A program made the translations under genes and the position numbers. This document shows positions 16,065 to 24,744 of a stretch of 64,000 nt of DNA, in pieces (the first letter of the stretch is position 1; the number at the start of each line of letters is the position of its first letter). Origin of the DNA: Paenibacillus sp. FSL H3-0469 (GTDB lineage: Bacteria; Bacillota; Bacilli; Paenibacillales; Paenibacillaceae). The DNA is taken from the NCBI RefSeq assembly GCF_038051945.1, contig NZ_CP150302.1, forward strand, positions 7,705,165 through 7,769,164, in the 5' to 3' direction. The notes below the pieces were generated by a model, which did no database searches, was not told the DNA's origin, and saw only the letters and a list, made by a program, of their open reading frames with translations.

Positions 16065-16487
16065 ATGAACATTAGCACGCGGTTTGCGGTGGCTATTCAT
16101 ATTTTAACCTTAATTGACAGCAACAAAGACGGCAAAAGTACCTCCGAGTGGATCGCCGGCAGCGTGAATACCAACCCCGTAGTGATTCGCCGCCTTACGG
16201 GTATGTTGAATAAGGCAGGACTTGTGGAAGTTCGTCCCGGTGTAGCCGGAGCGAAGCTTGCCCGCAGTGCAGCTGATATTACGCTGCTGCAGATTTATAA
16301 GGCAGTGAATGCGGTGGAAGAGGACTCTCTGTTCTCTGTCCATGAGCATCCGAACCCGGAGTGTCCGGTGGGCAAGAACATTGCAGGAGCTATTGTTCCT
16401 GTGTTCTCTCTTGCACAGAAGGCGATGGAGAATGTGCTGCAGGAGGTCACCCTGGATCAGATCGTACATCAGATTCCTGTAGGGTAA
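16065..16487 (+). CDS. Rrf2-family transcriptional regulator (YwnA-like)
   Basis: The product has 140 residues from ATG 16065, after GAAGGAGTGATTGTT. The winged helix-turn-helix spans about residues 5-60 (ISTRFAVAIHILTLI, then IAGSVNTNPVVIRRLTGMLN) and a dimerisation helix lies near the C-terminus. The three-cysteine iron-sulfur motif of IscR/NsrR is missing; the only cysteine is in NPECPVG. It therefore probably senses something other than a bound cluster, as YwnA and CymR-type members do. Its own promoter carries a 21-bp palindrome. Confidence 0.88.
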   Translation: MNISTRFAVAIHILTLIDSNKDGKSTSEWIAGSVNTNPVVIRRLTGMLNKAGLVEVRPGVAGAKLARSAADITLLQIYKAVNAVEEDSLFSVHEHPNPECPVGKNIAGAIVPVFSLAQKAMENVLQEVTLDQIVHQIPVG

Positions 16488-16600
16488 GCCAGGATTTGAT
16501 GGAAGTGAATTTTAAGGAAACCTTCAGCCCCGCTTTATGTTTTTTTAAGGTTCGGGGAGTATAGTGAAGTTCTCCACCCCCCAGTGGAACCATTTGTGGA

Positions 16601-16635
16601 AGACCCCGCCGTGCCTCGGCAGGGTTTTTCTTTTT
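16601..16635 (+). terminator. Terminator after Rrf2 gene
   Basis: ACCCCGCC / GGCAGGGT (one G-U pair) with a 7-base loop, followed by TTTTC and further T residues. Confidence 0.75.
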
Positions 16636-16740
16636 GCTACTATATATATTCATGCATTTTCATTAAACCTTTATGTGTTTTTCATCTGGCCTTAAGCTTC
16701 GCTCAGTATAGTAGACCCATGACCCCCTTACAATAGACTT

Positions 16741-16775
16741 TGGCCCTGCCGGTTACCGGCGGGGCCACTTTTTTT
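16741..16775 (+). terminator. Second strong terminator, no gene before it
   Basis: The 12-bp stem TGGCCCTGCCGG / CCGGCGGGGCCA (one mismatch) with loop TTA is followed by seven T residues. It lies 105 bases after the previous terminator, with no reading frame between them. This suggests a short untranslated transcript or a relic. Confidence 0.75.
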
Positions 16776-16875
16776 GACGCGTAGCTGTCCTGGCGTTAAC
16801 TTTACACTGCGATTTCTATCGTTTAGACTGACACATATGTGACAGGATTACAGGAATATAAGGGGAGATCTCATA

Positions 16876-17424
16876 ATGATTCTATTTCAGAACGGGGACC
16901 TCAGTGTCCGCAGGCTGGAACAGCAAGATGCGCCGCTGCTCGTACGATGGCTCTCAGACCCGGAGGTGCTGGAATATTACGGGGGCCGTGACCTTCCGCA
17001 TGATCAGGAGCTGGTGCAGACGACTTTTTATAATCATGAGGAAGAGGAGATTCATCGGGCAATTGTGCAGTTCAAAGGCAGGGACATAGGCTATATCCAG
17101 TTCTATCCTGTCGGCAGGGAAGAGCTGATAGAGTACGGTTACGCAGAGTATATGGGAAAAGTCTACGGTATGAATCAATTCATCGGTGAGCCGCAGAGCT
17201 GGAACCAAGGCATTGGTTCACTATTAGTAGGCGGGATGGTGAAGCATCTGATTGAAGTGGAGCAGGCAGACCTGATTGTCATGGACCCGCAGTGCTGGAA
17301 TCATAGGGCACTCAGAGTCTACGAGAAAAACGGATTTGTCCGCGGCAAGCTTTTACCGGAGCATGAACTGCATGAAGGAAAGTGGAGAGACTGTTGGCTC
17401 CTTACGTATAAGGCTGCGCATTAA
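16876..17424 (+). CDS. GNAT acetyltransferase, AAC(6')-like
   Basis: The product has 182 residues. The fold begins DLSVRRLEQQDAPLLVRWLS, continues with GYIQFYP, and has the acetyl-CoA loop in SWNQGIGSLLVGGMVKHLI. The end, MDPQCWNHRALRVYEKNGFV, is typical of aminoglycoside 6'-N-acetyltransferases and close relatives. YGMNQFIGEP is also shared with that group. Whether it acetylates an antibiotic or a metabolite cannot be judged from sequence. AAGGGGAGATCTCATA precedes the ATG. The next gene follows after 29 bases. Confidence 0.8.
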   Translation: MILFQNGDLSVRRLEQQDAPLLVRWLSDPEVLEYYGGRDLPHDQELVQTTFYNHEEEEIHRAIVQFKGRDIGYIQFYPVGREELIEYGYAEYMGKVYGMNQFIGEPQSWNQGIGSLLVGGMVKHLIEVEQADLIVMDPQCWNHRALRVYEKNGFVRGKLLPEHELHEGKWRDCWLLTYKAAH

Positions 17425-17453
17425 TCTAACATACATATAAGGAGATGCTGTTC

Positions 17454-17849
17454 ATGAAGAATCAATATACCGTCCTGGGAGCTGCTCTGATTCTGGGCCT
17501 GTGTCTGGTTGCCGGCAGCTTTGTGATCGGTGATCGGATTAGGGCGGGTTATGAGACGCAACTGCCGGCACCTGCCGGAGCGCAGACGGAGAGCCAAGCT
17601 GAGGATCATCCGTTAATGACACTTGCAGAGACTGCGCAGTTCCTGCGGCTGAGTGAAGATCAGGTGAAGAATATTATGAAGGCGGAAAATGCAATGTTGC
17701 GTAATGACGGACCCTTCGAGGGGACGAAGCTCCCTTATCTCAGAATAGATAATGAGTTCCTGTTCAATAAGCAGCAGTTAACCGTCTGGATTCTGGCTGC
17801 TTCGCAGGAGCATAGGGTATACGCGGGGGCGAAGCTGGCCGGGAATTAA
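17454..17849 (+). CDS. Membrane-anchored helix-turn-helix protein
   Basis: The product has 131 residues from ATG 17454, eight bases after AAGGAG. One membrane helix lies at about 8-27 (LGAALILGLCLVAGSFVIG). After a linker comes a small excisionase-like helix-turn-helix (LMTLAETAQFLRLSEDQVKN, then LPYLRIDNEFLFNKQQLTVW). If the domain is cytoplasmic it could bind DNA from the membrane. The hydrophobic helix could also be an uncleaved signal. The partner and target are unknown. Confidence 0.65.
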   Translation: MKNQYTVLGAALILGLCLVAGSFVIGDRIRAGYETQLPAPAGAQTESQAEDHPLMTLAETAQFLRLSEDQVKNIMKAENAMLRNDGPFEGTKLPYLRIDNEFLFNKQQLTVWILAASQEHRVYAGAKLAGN

Positions 17850-17879
17850 GGATCGCTACAGAGTGGAGGGAAGGGCAGA

Positions 17880-18554
17880 ATGAAATTTTTCACAATACCC
17901 TGGTATGAAGAAATGCAGGTGCGCGGGTTCATGGTCTTCCCGGAGACAGAGCAGGATTGGGTGGAGGATGTGGCCTGGCATGTGGCGGAAGGGATCAGCT
18001 ACGAGGAGCGGGCCAAGGATTGTCTGGAATATATGAAAAAAGATCTGCTGAAATATCTTCCCGGGTACTTCCACGCTTCGATACATGACGGAACGATAAA
18101 TTCCACCTATCCTGCGTCTGAGTTCAAGGAACGGGCCTTGCAGTGGGGCAGGGAATACGATGAACGGATGCAGGTGCTTTTCAGGGAATACCGCAAAGGG
18201 TACGAAGCTGTTAAGCATGAACTCCCGGAGGGCGCGGTACAGCTAGTCGAGAAGAGTCTGCATGATGCAAGAGTAATCTCTTATGCCATACCTGCAGAAG
18301 GGGTGCTGGAGATGATTCTGGACTGCGGCGGGGCAATGCATTACCAGTGTGAGGTGAAGCTAACGTTCAGCGGTGTGAGCGGACTGCGCTTGCCAGAGCC
18401 GCTGGAGAAGAAGTATTGGCTGTATGACGAGATCTATGCCGTGGAGCAGGGGTTCGAGCTACGGGTTCTGATGGATTCCCCGCCGAGTGAACTAAGAATT
18501 ACTGCACAGGATGTATCGATAGAGATCCTTGGGGAACCTAAGTATATGGAATGA
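17880..18554 (+). CDS. DUF4085 family protein
   Basis: The product has 224 residues starting MKFFTIPWYEEMQVRGFMVF, the usual opening of DUF4085 proteins of Bacillales. It is soluble, with an acidic helical middle and a beta-rich C-terminus (YWLYDEIYAVEQGFELRVLM). GGAGGGAAGGGCAGA precedes the ATG. It follows the membrane HTH gene by 30 bases and may share its transcript. No biochemical role is known for the family. Confidence 0.7.
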   Translation: MKFFTIPWYEEMQVRGFMVFPETEQDWVEDVAWHVAEGISYEERAKDCLEYMKKDLLKYLPGYFHASIHDGTINSTYPASEFKERALQWGREYDERMQVLFREYRKGYEAVKHELPEGAVQLVEKSLHDARVISYAIPAEGVLEMILDCGGAMHYQCEVKLTFSGVSGLRLPEPLEKKYWLYDEIYAVEQGFELRVLMDSPPSELRITAQDVSIEILGEPKYME

Positions 18555-18630
18555 CTGTGCTTTCGGAGTTTAGTAGAGCATCAGATTAAAAAGGATGGAT
18601 AAGCTTGTTAAACCCTATCGACCCAAAATC

Positions 18631-18813
18631 TAACGGACCGGAGAGATCTTATCCCCGCGAAAGCGCCACTTTTTGCAGCTTAACGGACTCCGTGGAGCTT
18701 ATAGTCTCTCCATGAGACATTTCGGAGTTGACGTGCAAAGGATAAGGCCTGTGTAGTCCGTTACTTGCCCCATTGGCGACTTTCTTCCCAGATAAGAGCA
18801 CCTCAGTCCGTTA
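18631..18813. repeat. Four-copy repeat element: two direct, two inverted, 50-bp period
   Basis: The unit is TAACGGAC-N7-10-CTTAT. Copies are at 18631-18654 (+), 18681-18702 (+), 18741-18763 (-) and 18791-18813 (-). Within each pair the starts are exactly 50 bp apart. The spacers of the two arms also resemble each other once one is reversed (GAAAGCGCCA against GAAAGTCGCCA). The whole is a 183-bp imperfect inverted repeat able to form a long branched hairpin. It fills most of the gene-free interval 18555-19126 and contains no gene. Confidence 0.75.
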
Positions 18814-18965
18814 CGCTACGCCAAACGCCCCTGAAGAACAACGCCCGCTTGGAAAAAGATGAAATTCGAAGCGGAATTTCGTCTGCTCCACTATTTTAAA
18901 TCTGATAAGGTACTGGCCTGTTGGCTGGGCTTTTTTGTTGGACATGACCTGTATTATAAAAGTAA

Positions 18966-19008
18966 TTGACAAACATATATAATGCTACTAATATTAAGTA
19001 AGTTAGTA
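18966..19008 (+). promoter_or_regulatory. Promoter and palindromic operator of catE
   Basis: TTGACA (18966-18971), 17 bp, TAATAT (18989-18994). An inverted repeat TACTAA (18986-18991) ... TTAGTA (19003-19008) overlaps the -10 box. MarR-type repressors of the YodB/CatR group use TACT-AGTA palindromes of this kind upstream of quinone-response genes in B. subtilis. Confidence 0.6.
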
Positions 19009-19126
19009 TGTAACGGAAATCGAAATTACCTTTGCATGGACAGGATAGGAACAGTTAACACTAACCGTTAATATGCACCGGGGATTGTATTTGAATTAGC
19101 ATACATTTATTTCAGGAGGGATTCCT

Positions 19127-19993
19127 ATGACAACAACAGCTATTTTACCGCAACAACTGGAAATTGGACTTGTACAGATTCGTGTAAGTAATTTGGAGCG
19201 CTCGCTCAGCTTTTACCAGAATGTGATAGGACTGAAAATCCTGCGGCAGCAAGGGCGAACGGCAGAGCTGACGGCGGACGGCCAGCAGGTGCTGCTGGTT
19301 CTGCGGGAGATTGAGCAGGCTCAGGTGCTGCGCCGGAACTCGGTAGCCGGACTGTACCATTTTGCAATTCTGCTGCCGGACCGCCCCTCTCTGGGACTGG
19401 TGCTGCGCAATCTGATCGACTCCGGGATATCGGTCGGACAGGGGGATCATCTGGTCAGCGAAGCTCTGTACATCGAAGACCCTGACCATAACGGAATCGA
19501 GCTGTACCGCGACCGCCCCCGTGACACCTGGAAGTATGAAGCAACAGGCGAGGTGGTCATGACCACAGATCCGGTGGATGTGGACGGTCTGCTGGCTGCC
19601 TCGGAAGGACTGAGCTGGACCGGGCTGCCTGCCGGCACTGTAATGGGTCATGTTCACTTCCATGTGGGCGATCTGGCAGAGGCCAAGAAATTCTACGTGG
19701 ATGCGCTTGGATTCGCGGTGACCGCCCATTATGGCGATGCGGCCATGTTCATTTCGGCTGGAGGCTATCATCATCATATGGGACTGAATACCTGGGCTGG
19801 CAAGGGGGCTCCTGCGGCTCCGGCGAATGCGGCGGGTATCGATTATTTTACACTATTGCTCCCTGACATTCAGGAAGTGCATGAAGTGGCTGAACGTGTG
19901 AAGCGTGCCGGATACCGTGTTGAAGAAGAAGGCGGTATAGTCACTCTGTGGGACCCGTGGAATATTGGCATACAGCTGCTAGTGAAACGCTAA
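19127..19993 (+). CDS. catE: Catechol-2,3-dioxygenase-like VOC protein
   Basis: The product has 288 residues, two VOC modules in tandem (about 10-125 and 168-285). Matches to CatE-type extradiol dioxygenases include GHVHFHVGDL and FISAGGYHHHMGLNTW, which supply two iron-ligand histidines. At the third ligand position, usually Glu, this protein has Gln283 (IGIQLLVKR). The N-terminal module keeps Glu (NGIELY) but has Gln at its first ligand position (LVQIRV). It would open catechol rings, detoxifying quinone precursors. A canonical promoter with an overlapping palindrome precedes it. Confidence 0.78.
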   Translation: MTTTAILPQQLEIGLVQIRVSNLERSLSFYQNVIGLKILRQQGRTAELTADGQQVLLVLREIEQAQVLRRNSVAGLYHFAILLPDRPSLGLVLRNLIDSGISVGQGDHLVSEALYIEDPDHNGIELYRDRPRDTWKYEATGEVVMTTDPVDVDGLLAASEGLSWTGLPAGTVMGHVHFHVGDLAEAKKFYVDALGFAVTAHYGDAAMFISAGGYHHHMGLNTWAGKGAPAAPANAAGIDYFTLLLPDIQEVHEVAERVKRAGYRVEEEGGIVTLWDPWNIGIQLLVKR

Positions 19994-20065
19994 AATAAAA
20001 GGGCGGACAGCATCACGTTACTATTTACTGCTAGACACGCGGCGGACAGCCGTGAATGATAAGGC

Positions 20066-20114
20066 AACGGAAGGTACGGGCGGAGAATCATAATTTCCGT
20101 GGTGCCTTCCGTTT
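20066..20114 (+). terminator. Terminator after catE
   Basis: A 12-bp stem, AACGGAAGGTAC / GTGCCTTCCGTT (one G-U pair), with a 24-base loop, followed by TTGTT. Confidence 0.65.
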
Positions 20115-20166
20115 GTTGACGTTAGCCGGGTCACTGCAATATTATAATTGATTATCAGACGGGGAG

Positions 20167-22206
20167 ATGATGGGCTTGGAGACTTTTCTGGCTGTGCTGT
20201 TAATGCTTGGATTAATCGCCGTATCGAATATCTTGAACCGCTTCATTCCGTTTGTCCCCGTTCCCCTGATTCAGATCGGACTTGGAATCATTGCTGCACT
20301 CATTCCGACGGGAATACATATGCACTTCGAGCCTGAGCTGTTTTTTGTATTATTCATCGCTCCGCTGCTCTTCAATGACGGGCGGCGGACACCGCGCGGT
20401 GAGCTGTGGAACCTTAGGGCCCCCATTTTGCTGCTGGCGCTTGGACTTGTGTTTGTCACGGTATTTGTAGCGGGCTATGCAATTAACTGGATGATTCCCT
20501 CGATTCCGCTGGCGGCATCCTTCGCTCTGGCGGCTATTCTGTCTCCTACCGATGCGGTCGCGGTGAGTGCGCTGGCTGGAAGGGTTCATCTTCCCAAAAG
20601 CATCCACCGGATTCTCGAAGGAGAATCGCTGATGAACGATGCTTCCGGCCTGGTCGCCTTTAAATTCGCGATTGCAGCCATGGTTACCGGTGTGTTCTCT
20701 CTGCCTAAGGCCTCGCTCAGCTTTGTGCTGATTGCCGCAGGGGGACTGCTGCTTGGGGCAGTGCTGTCGTTCCTGCTGATCCGGCTCAGCGTGTTCATCC
20801 GCAGGTTCGGCATGGAGGATGTGACGATCCATGTTCTGCTGCAGATCCTTACCCCGTTTATTATTTATCTGATCAGTGAGGAGATCGGGGTCTCAGGCAT
20901 CCTGGCCGTTGTGGCAGGGGGAGTCATGTATGCCATTGAGAAGGACCGGGCAGTCTCTCCGCAATATAAGCTTCAACTGGTATCTGCCAGTACCTGGTCA
21001 GTACTGCTGCTGGTGCTGAACGGGCTGGTCTTCCTGATTCTCGGCGTGTCCGTTCCGGATGTGGTCGAGGTTATTTACCGGGATCAGACGCTCAATAACT
21101 TCATGGTCGCCGGCTATGTTCTGGCGATCACAGCGCTGCTGATTGTGCTGCGGTTTCTGTGGGTCTATGGGTACTCCTTATGGGAGAGCAAGCGGCTGAA
21201 GGCAGAGAAGGCTCCGCTTAAGTCACAGATTATTACATCAATCTCAGGCGTGCGTGGAGCGGTTACCCTTGCTGGTGCTTTTTCGATTCCGTTGGTGCTT
21301 GGGGATGGAGTGACGCCATTTCCGGAGCGGGATCTCATTATTGCGCTGGCGGCAGGTGTCATTCTGATGTCGCTGGTCATCGCCAGCATCTTCCTTCCGC
21401 TGCTTGCGGACAGTGAAGAGACCATAGTTCAGAGCGCCGGAGCTGTGCACGGGAATACGGAGCTGACGGCCAGAAATGTGGTCATTGACGCCGGGATGTC
21501 GATGCTGCGCAGCCTGGTCTCAGAGAGCCCGGAACGTTCAACACAGCCTGTGCTGCTGGAATTCACAGATAAGGTTGACCGGCTGTGTGCTGCCAAACCG
21601 GATCATGATCCGGCCCATGAGCAGTTCCTCCGTCTGGGAGTCGAGGCACGCAAGAGTGCGCTCGAAGCTGAACGCACAGAGCTGCGGCGGATTATGGAGA
21701 ACGGGTCACTGCCGGAGCCTGTTGCTGTGAAAATGGAGGAGCTGCTGGACCATACGGAGTCTCTGCTGTGCAAACGGCTGAATACGCAGATTAGGTTCTC
21801 TTTAACAGAAATTCAGCGTCTGTTCTCTGGACTGTTCTCAGGTAAGCTCGGCGGGGAAGAAGGACAGCTCGCTATGCAGAATGCCGAGAGTGCGCGGACG
21901 GCGAAGATTGCGATGTGCCAGGCGGCTGTATCCGCCGTTAGTGCGGGAATAAGTGATGAGAATCGGCTCGCCTCACAGAAGGTCATCGACAAGTACGAAC
22001 GGCTGGAATCCAAGCTGGTACAGGGCGAAGGCTGGATTAATGACGGCGTGCTGGATGATGACAAGCTGGAGCTGAAGCTGCAGGCAATTCAGGAGCAGCG
22101 GAATACCGTGCAGGAGATGTACCAGAACGGGGCGATTAATCTTAAGATTGCCGGCAGGCTGCGGCGGTTCGTCGATCAGCTTGAAACCTCAATCTGGGAG
22201 GATTAA
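20167..22206 (+). CDS. CPA1-family Na+(K+)/H+ antiporter (NhaK-like)
   Basis: The product has 679 residues. About 12 membrane helices fill residues 1-420. The transport core shows LSPTDAVAVSAL and EGESLMNDASGLVAFKF, the conserved Asp-containing motifs of the NhaP/NHE branch. The C-terminal 260 residues are hydrophilic and helical and probably regulate transport in the cytoplasm. It exchanges Na+ or K+ for protons. GGGGAG touches ATG 20167; ATG 20170 or TTG 20176 have better spacing, so the exact start is uncertain by a few codons. A strong terminator follows. Confidence 0.9.
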   Translation: MMGLETFLAVLLMLGLIAVSNILNRFIPFVPVPLIQIGLGIIAALIPTGIHMHFEPELFFVLFIAPLLFNDGRRTPRGELWNLRAPILLLALGLVFVTVFVAGYAINWMIPSIPLAASFALAAILSPTDAVAVSALAGRVHLPKSIHRILEGESLMNDASGLVAFKFAIAAMVTGVFSLPKASLSFVLIAAGGLLLGAVLSFLLIRLSVFIRRFGMEDVTIHVLLQILTPFIIYLISEEIGVSGILAVVAGGVMYAIEKDRAVSPQYKLQLVSASTWSVLLLVLNGLVFLILGVSVPDVVEVIYRDQTLNNFMVAGYVLAITALLIVLRFLWVYGYSLWESKRLKAEKAPLKSQIITSISGVRGAVTLAGAFSIPLVLGDGVTPFPERDLIIALAAGVILMSLVIASIFLPLLADSEETIVQSAGAVHGNTELTARNVVIDAGMSMLRSLVSESPERSTQPVLLEFTDKVDRLCAAKPDHDPAHEQFLRLGVEARKSALEAERTELRRIMENGSLPEPVAVKMEELLDHTESLLCKRLNTQIRFSLTEIQRLFSGLFSGKLGGEEGQLAMQNAESARTAKIAMCQAAVSAVSAGISDENRLASQKVIDKYERLESKLVQGEGWINDGVLDDDKLELKLQAIQEQRNTVQEMYQNGAINLKIAGRLRRFVDQLETSIWED

Positions 22207-22280
22207 GCTCAGATCAAGTGGAAACGGCATTGCCGTCCTTTTAAGGACGTATGCAACATATAAATTCTTATATTTGTACA

Positions 22281-22326
22281 AAGCCCGCTTGCACAAGGAC
22301 CCGGAGGCCTTGCTGCAAGCGGGCTT
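22281..22326. terminator. Strong bidirectional terminator
   Basis: AAGCCCGCTTGCA / TGCAAGCGGGCTT, a perfect 13-bp stem, with an inner CAAGG/CCTTG stem. It separates the antiporter from the convergent exporter genes. A smaller hairpin ACGGC-ATT-GCCGT followed by CCTTTT lies just before it (22228-22245). Confidence 0.75.
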
Positions 22327-22372
22327 GTCTATGCTGCCTGAAGGCTCAGGCTGCTATCTGTGAAATGGAGCG

Positions 22373-22810
22373 TTACGGTTGTTTGGGCAATTTCCTGAGG
22401 CGCATAAAGACTTGGCCCAGCACCTCGCTCAGCACCAGCCCGGTAGCAATGGCCCCGGACAGCAGGAGCGCCTGAACCCCATACTGGATGCCGAGGTTAT
22501 TATCATTCTCCACGAACCTGCGCATGGCATCATACGCAAGACCGCCCGGCACAAGCGGGATAATGCCGCCGACACTGAAGATGATGACCGGCATCTTGAA
22601 GGAACGCGCAAAAAACTGGCTGATCAGTCCAACCACAACGGTAGCACCAAAGGTTGCGACGACAGTATCGGAACTGTAATCCAGCAGCAGGTACAGCATC
22701 CAGCCGATCATTCCGGCAAAGCCGCATTGCAGCAGCGCGCGCACCGGCGCATTGAATAGAATGCAGAAGGTTGAGGCAGCGATGAAACTGGTGATCAATT
22801 GCAAAATCAT
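22373..22810 (-). CDS. Threonine/serine exporter, YjjB-like half
   Basis: The product has 145 residues with four or five membrane helices. The core ATFGATVVVGLISQFFARSF and VGGIIPLVPGGLAYDAMRRF is the ThrE_2 (YjjB/DUF3815) signature, in particular the PLVPGG turn. In corynebacteria ThrE is one polypeptide; in many Bacillota, as here, the two halves are separate genes. It lies 27 bases downstream of the partner half and would assemble with it in the inner membrane. Confidence 0.85.
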   Translation of the reverse strand: MILQLITSFIAASTFCILFNAPVRALLQCGFAGMIGWMLYLLLDYSSDTVVATFGATVVVGLISQFFARSFKMPVIIFSVGGIIPLVPGGLAYDAMRRFVENDNNLGIQYGVQALLLSGAIATGLVLSEVLGQVFMRLRKLPKQP

Positions 22811-22837
22811 GGCAGGAAGACCTCTTTCAAGTGGGTG

Positions 22838-23605
22838 TTAAAAAATGGACAGGACCAGCCCGATGCCGGTCCCGATGGCGAACGCAGTCAGAAAGGCGTC
22901 GGCCCCTTTGGAGATGCCGGATACCAGATGCCCGGCCATCAGGTCACGGACCGCATTGGTGATGAGCAGCCCCGGCACGAGGGGCATTACACAGCCGATA
23001 ATAATCTTGTCCATCTCCCGTCCCACGCCGAGCTTGACGGAGAAGAAGGCCAGCAATCCAATAATGAAGGAAGCAATGAATTCCGCGAAGAAGCGGATCT
23101 GCACCAGACGGTGAAGATAAGTGGCTGCTGCGAAGCCTGTACCGGAGATCAGCAGCGAAGGCAGAGCATCCTGCAGGCTGCCCTTGAACATAACCGTAAA
23201 GCAGGCTCCGGTCAAGGCTGCGGCTGCGATCTGTACCCATACCGGGTAAGCATGGGCTGCGTCATCGACCACGCCAAGGCGTTCGCGGGCTTCAGCAGCT
23301 GTCAGCTGACGTTCGGTCAGCCGCCGGGAGATGTCATTCACCTCGGATACCTTTTGCAGGTCTGTTGTCCGTTCGGCGATCCGGAACAGCTTCACCGGCT
23401 CGGTCCGGCTGGTGGTGAACATAATGACCGTGGGCGTGACGTAGCTATGCGCACCGGGGAAGCCGAGTGCCGCCGCCATCCGGCTCATGGTATCCTCCAC
23501 ACGGTAGGTCTCTGCACCGCTCTGCAGCATGATCTTGCCTGCCAGCAGGCACAGATCGACAATGTCATGTGTGGAAGGGTTGCTATTCGTGCTTGTACTA
23601 TCCAA
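22838..23605 (-). CDS. Threonine/serine exporter, YjjP/DUF1212-like half
   Basis: The product has 255 residues. The N-terminal cytoplasmic part (LCLLAGKIMLQSGAETYRVE, then DTMSRMAAALGF) and about five membrane helices after residue 120, with IIGCVMPLVPGLLITNAVRD, are characteristic of the ThrE/DUF1212 family. With the YjjB-like protein it forms a proton-driven exporter of threonine, serine or, in relatives, succinate. The start is TTG, ten bases after GGAGG. Confidence 0.85.
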   Translation of the reverse strand: MDSTSTNSNPSTHDIVDLCLLAGKIMLQSGAETYRVEDTMSRMAAALGFPGAHSYVTPTVIMFTTSRTEPVKLFRIAERTTDLQKVSEVNDISRRLTERQLTAAEARERLGVVDDAAHAYPVWVQIAAAALTGACFTVMFKGSLQDALPSLLISGTGFAAATYLHRLVQIRFFAEFIASFIIGLLAFFSVKLGVGREMDKIIIGCVMPLVPGLLITNAVRDLMAGHLVSGISKGADAFLTAFAIGTGIGLVLSIF

Positions 23606-23755
23606 CTTCGTTAATCCTCCCCGGGAATGTTATCTATTCGATTGTCGCCTGAAAGTCTGAAAATTTCAACCTTTATTCCATAGCTTCCGGCAAATCCCGG
23701 GATTTTATCAAAAATAGCGCGGAAATCATGCTTCCGGCGGCCTAATGGTTACTGT

Positions 23756-24337
23756 CTATTCCTCCAGTGTGCATAATCCTGTAGCCACCCCTCCTGCAAT
23801 AATCGTCAGAATCGAATGTAAAAAGGTCTCCTTGGAGATCAGAATACCGCCAGCACCGATGATCAGGAAATCCGTCAGGAAGATAATCAGGCCGACATTC
23901 AGCGGAAGGTAGCGCTGGATGAATCTGGCGAGGAGGTCGGTTCCGCCTGTACTGGCTTTGAAGCGCAGCATCAGCCCTAGTCCGGTGCCCATCAGGAAGC
24001 CGCCGATAATGGCGCTTGAAATGGAGCCCAGCTCAATATAGTACAGGAAATAATACTGGAGCGGAAAGAGCAGCTCGATCAGCAGGGAGGAAGCCAGCAG
24101 ACCCAGAATGCTGTTGTAAAAGATTTCCCGCTCACGGAACCAGGCCAGCAGGAAGATAGGCAGACTGCATAGCATAATGCACAGTCCGATTTTGGCGCCG
24201 GAGATATAATTAATAATGAGGGCAATGCCGATAATTCCTCCATCGAGGATTTTATAGGGGACCAGAAAGAAGTTCGTTCCTGTTGCAATCAGCAGGCTGG
24301 CCAGCAGAATAATCACATAGCTTGGGAAGGATCGCAT
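23756..24337 (-). CDS. YitT-family membrane protein
   Basis: The product has 193 residues from ATG 24337, eight bases after GGAGAT; ATG 24346 overlaps that site. Five or six membrane helices are visible. GTNFFLVPYKILDGGIIGIA and FKASTGGTDLLARFIQRYLP match the YitT/DUF161 family. The C-terminal DUF2179 domain found in YitT is absent. Transport function is suspected for the family but no substrate is known. Confidence 0.82.
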   Translation of the reverse strand: MRSFPSYVIILLASLLIATGTNFFLVPYKILDGGIIGIALIINYISGAKIGLCIMLCSLPIFLLAWFREREIFYNSILGLLASSLLIELLFPLQYYFLYYIELGSISSAIIGGFLMGTGLGLMLRFKASTGGTDLLARFIQRYLPLNVGLIIFLTDFLIIGAGGILISKETFLHSILTIIAGGVATGLCTLEE

Positions 24338-24453
24338 AGTTAACATCTCCGGAATTAAGGCATGTCTTAAACCTTATGCGCCTATCTGGAAAAAAATAGC
24401 TAAAATCTCTGCTCTGCCCGAATCAATTGACGATAAAGCAGGTGAAGTCTGAA

Positions 24454-24675
24454 ATGGGTGATTTCTATAAAATACTGGAGACTGATATGGAGCTGCTGGC
24501 TGCTGCATTGTCGGAGGTGCCGGTGGCAGTATTGCTGAAGAGCGGATCAGAGGAGCAGCTGGAGACGGGACCGATCAGAGCCTACACGCCGCAATCCGTG
24601 CGGATTCGCGGGTTATCCTACTGCCGGGAGCTGCATCAGTTCCGTATCCTTGCCCCGGGTTCCGCCTGGCCATAA
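24454..24675 (+). CDS. Small conserved-looking hypothetical protein
   Basis: The product has 73 residues from ATG 24454, eight bases after AGGTGA; a TTG at 24427 is also in frame. It is soluble and acidic in its first half (MGDFYKILETDMELLAAALS). The end is PQSVRIRGLSYCRELHQFRI followed by a short tail. No family is recognised. A bidirectional terminator starts four bases after the stop, so the transcript covers only this gene. Confidence 0.55.
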   Translation: MGDFYKILETDMELLAAALSEVPVAVLLKSGSEEQLETGPIRAYTPQSVRIRGLSYCRELHQFRILAPGSAWP

Positions 24676-24678
24676 ACA

Positions 24679-24719
24679 AACAACCCGGCTGTACCGCTTT
24701 GGCGGACAACCGGGTTGTT
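24679..24719. terminator. Bidirectional terminator between convergent genes
   Basis: AACAACCCGG / CCGGGTTGTT, with an inner CCGC...GCGG pairing, and flanking A- and T-rich runs on both sides. Confidence 0.75.
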
Positions 24720-24744
24720 ATGCTTTTATAGGAGTGATAGATAA

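Noticed and set aside
18555..19126. Riboswitch before catE
   Set aside because: The structure present is an inverted-repeat element lying upstream of the catE promoter, so it is not in the catE leader.
22799..23614. 271-residue open frame on the + strand
   Set aside because: Antisense to the DUF1212 exporter gene, which has membrane helices and family motifs.
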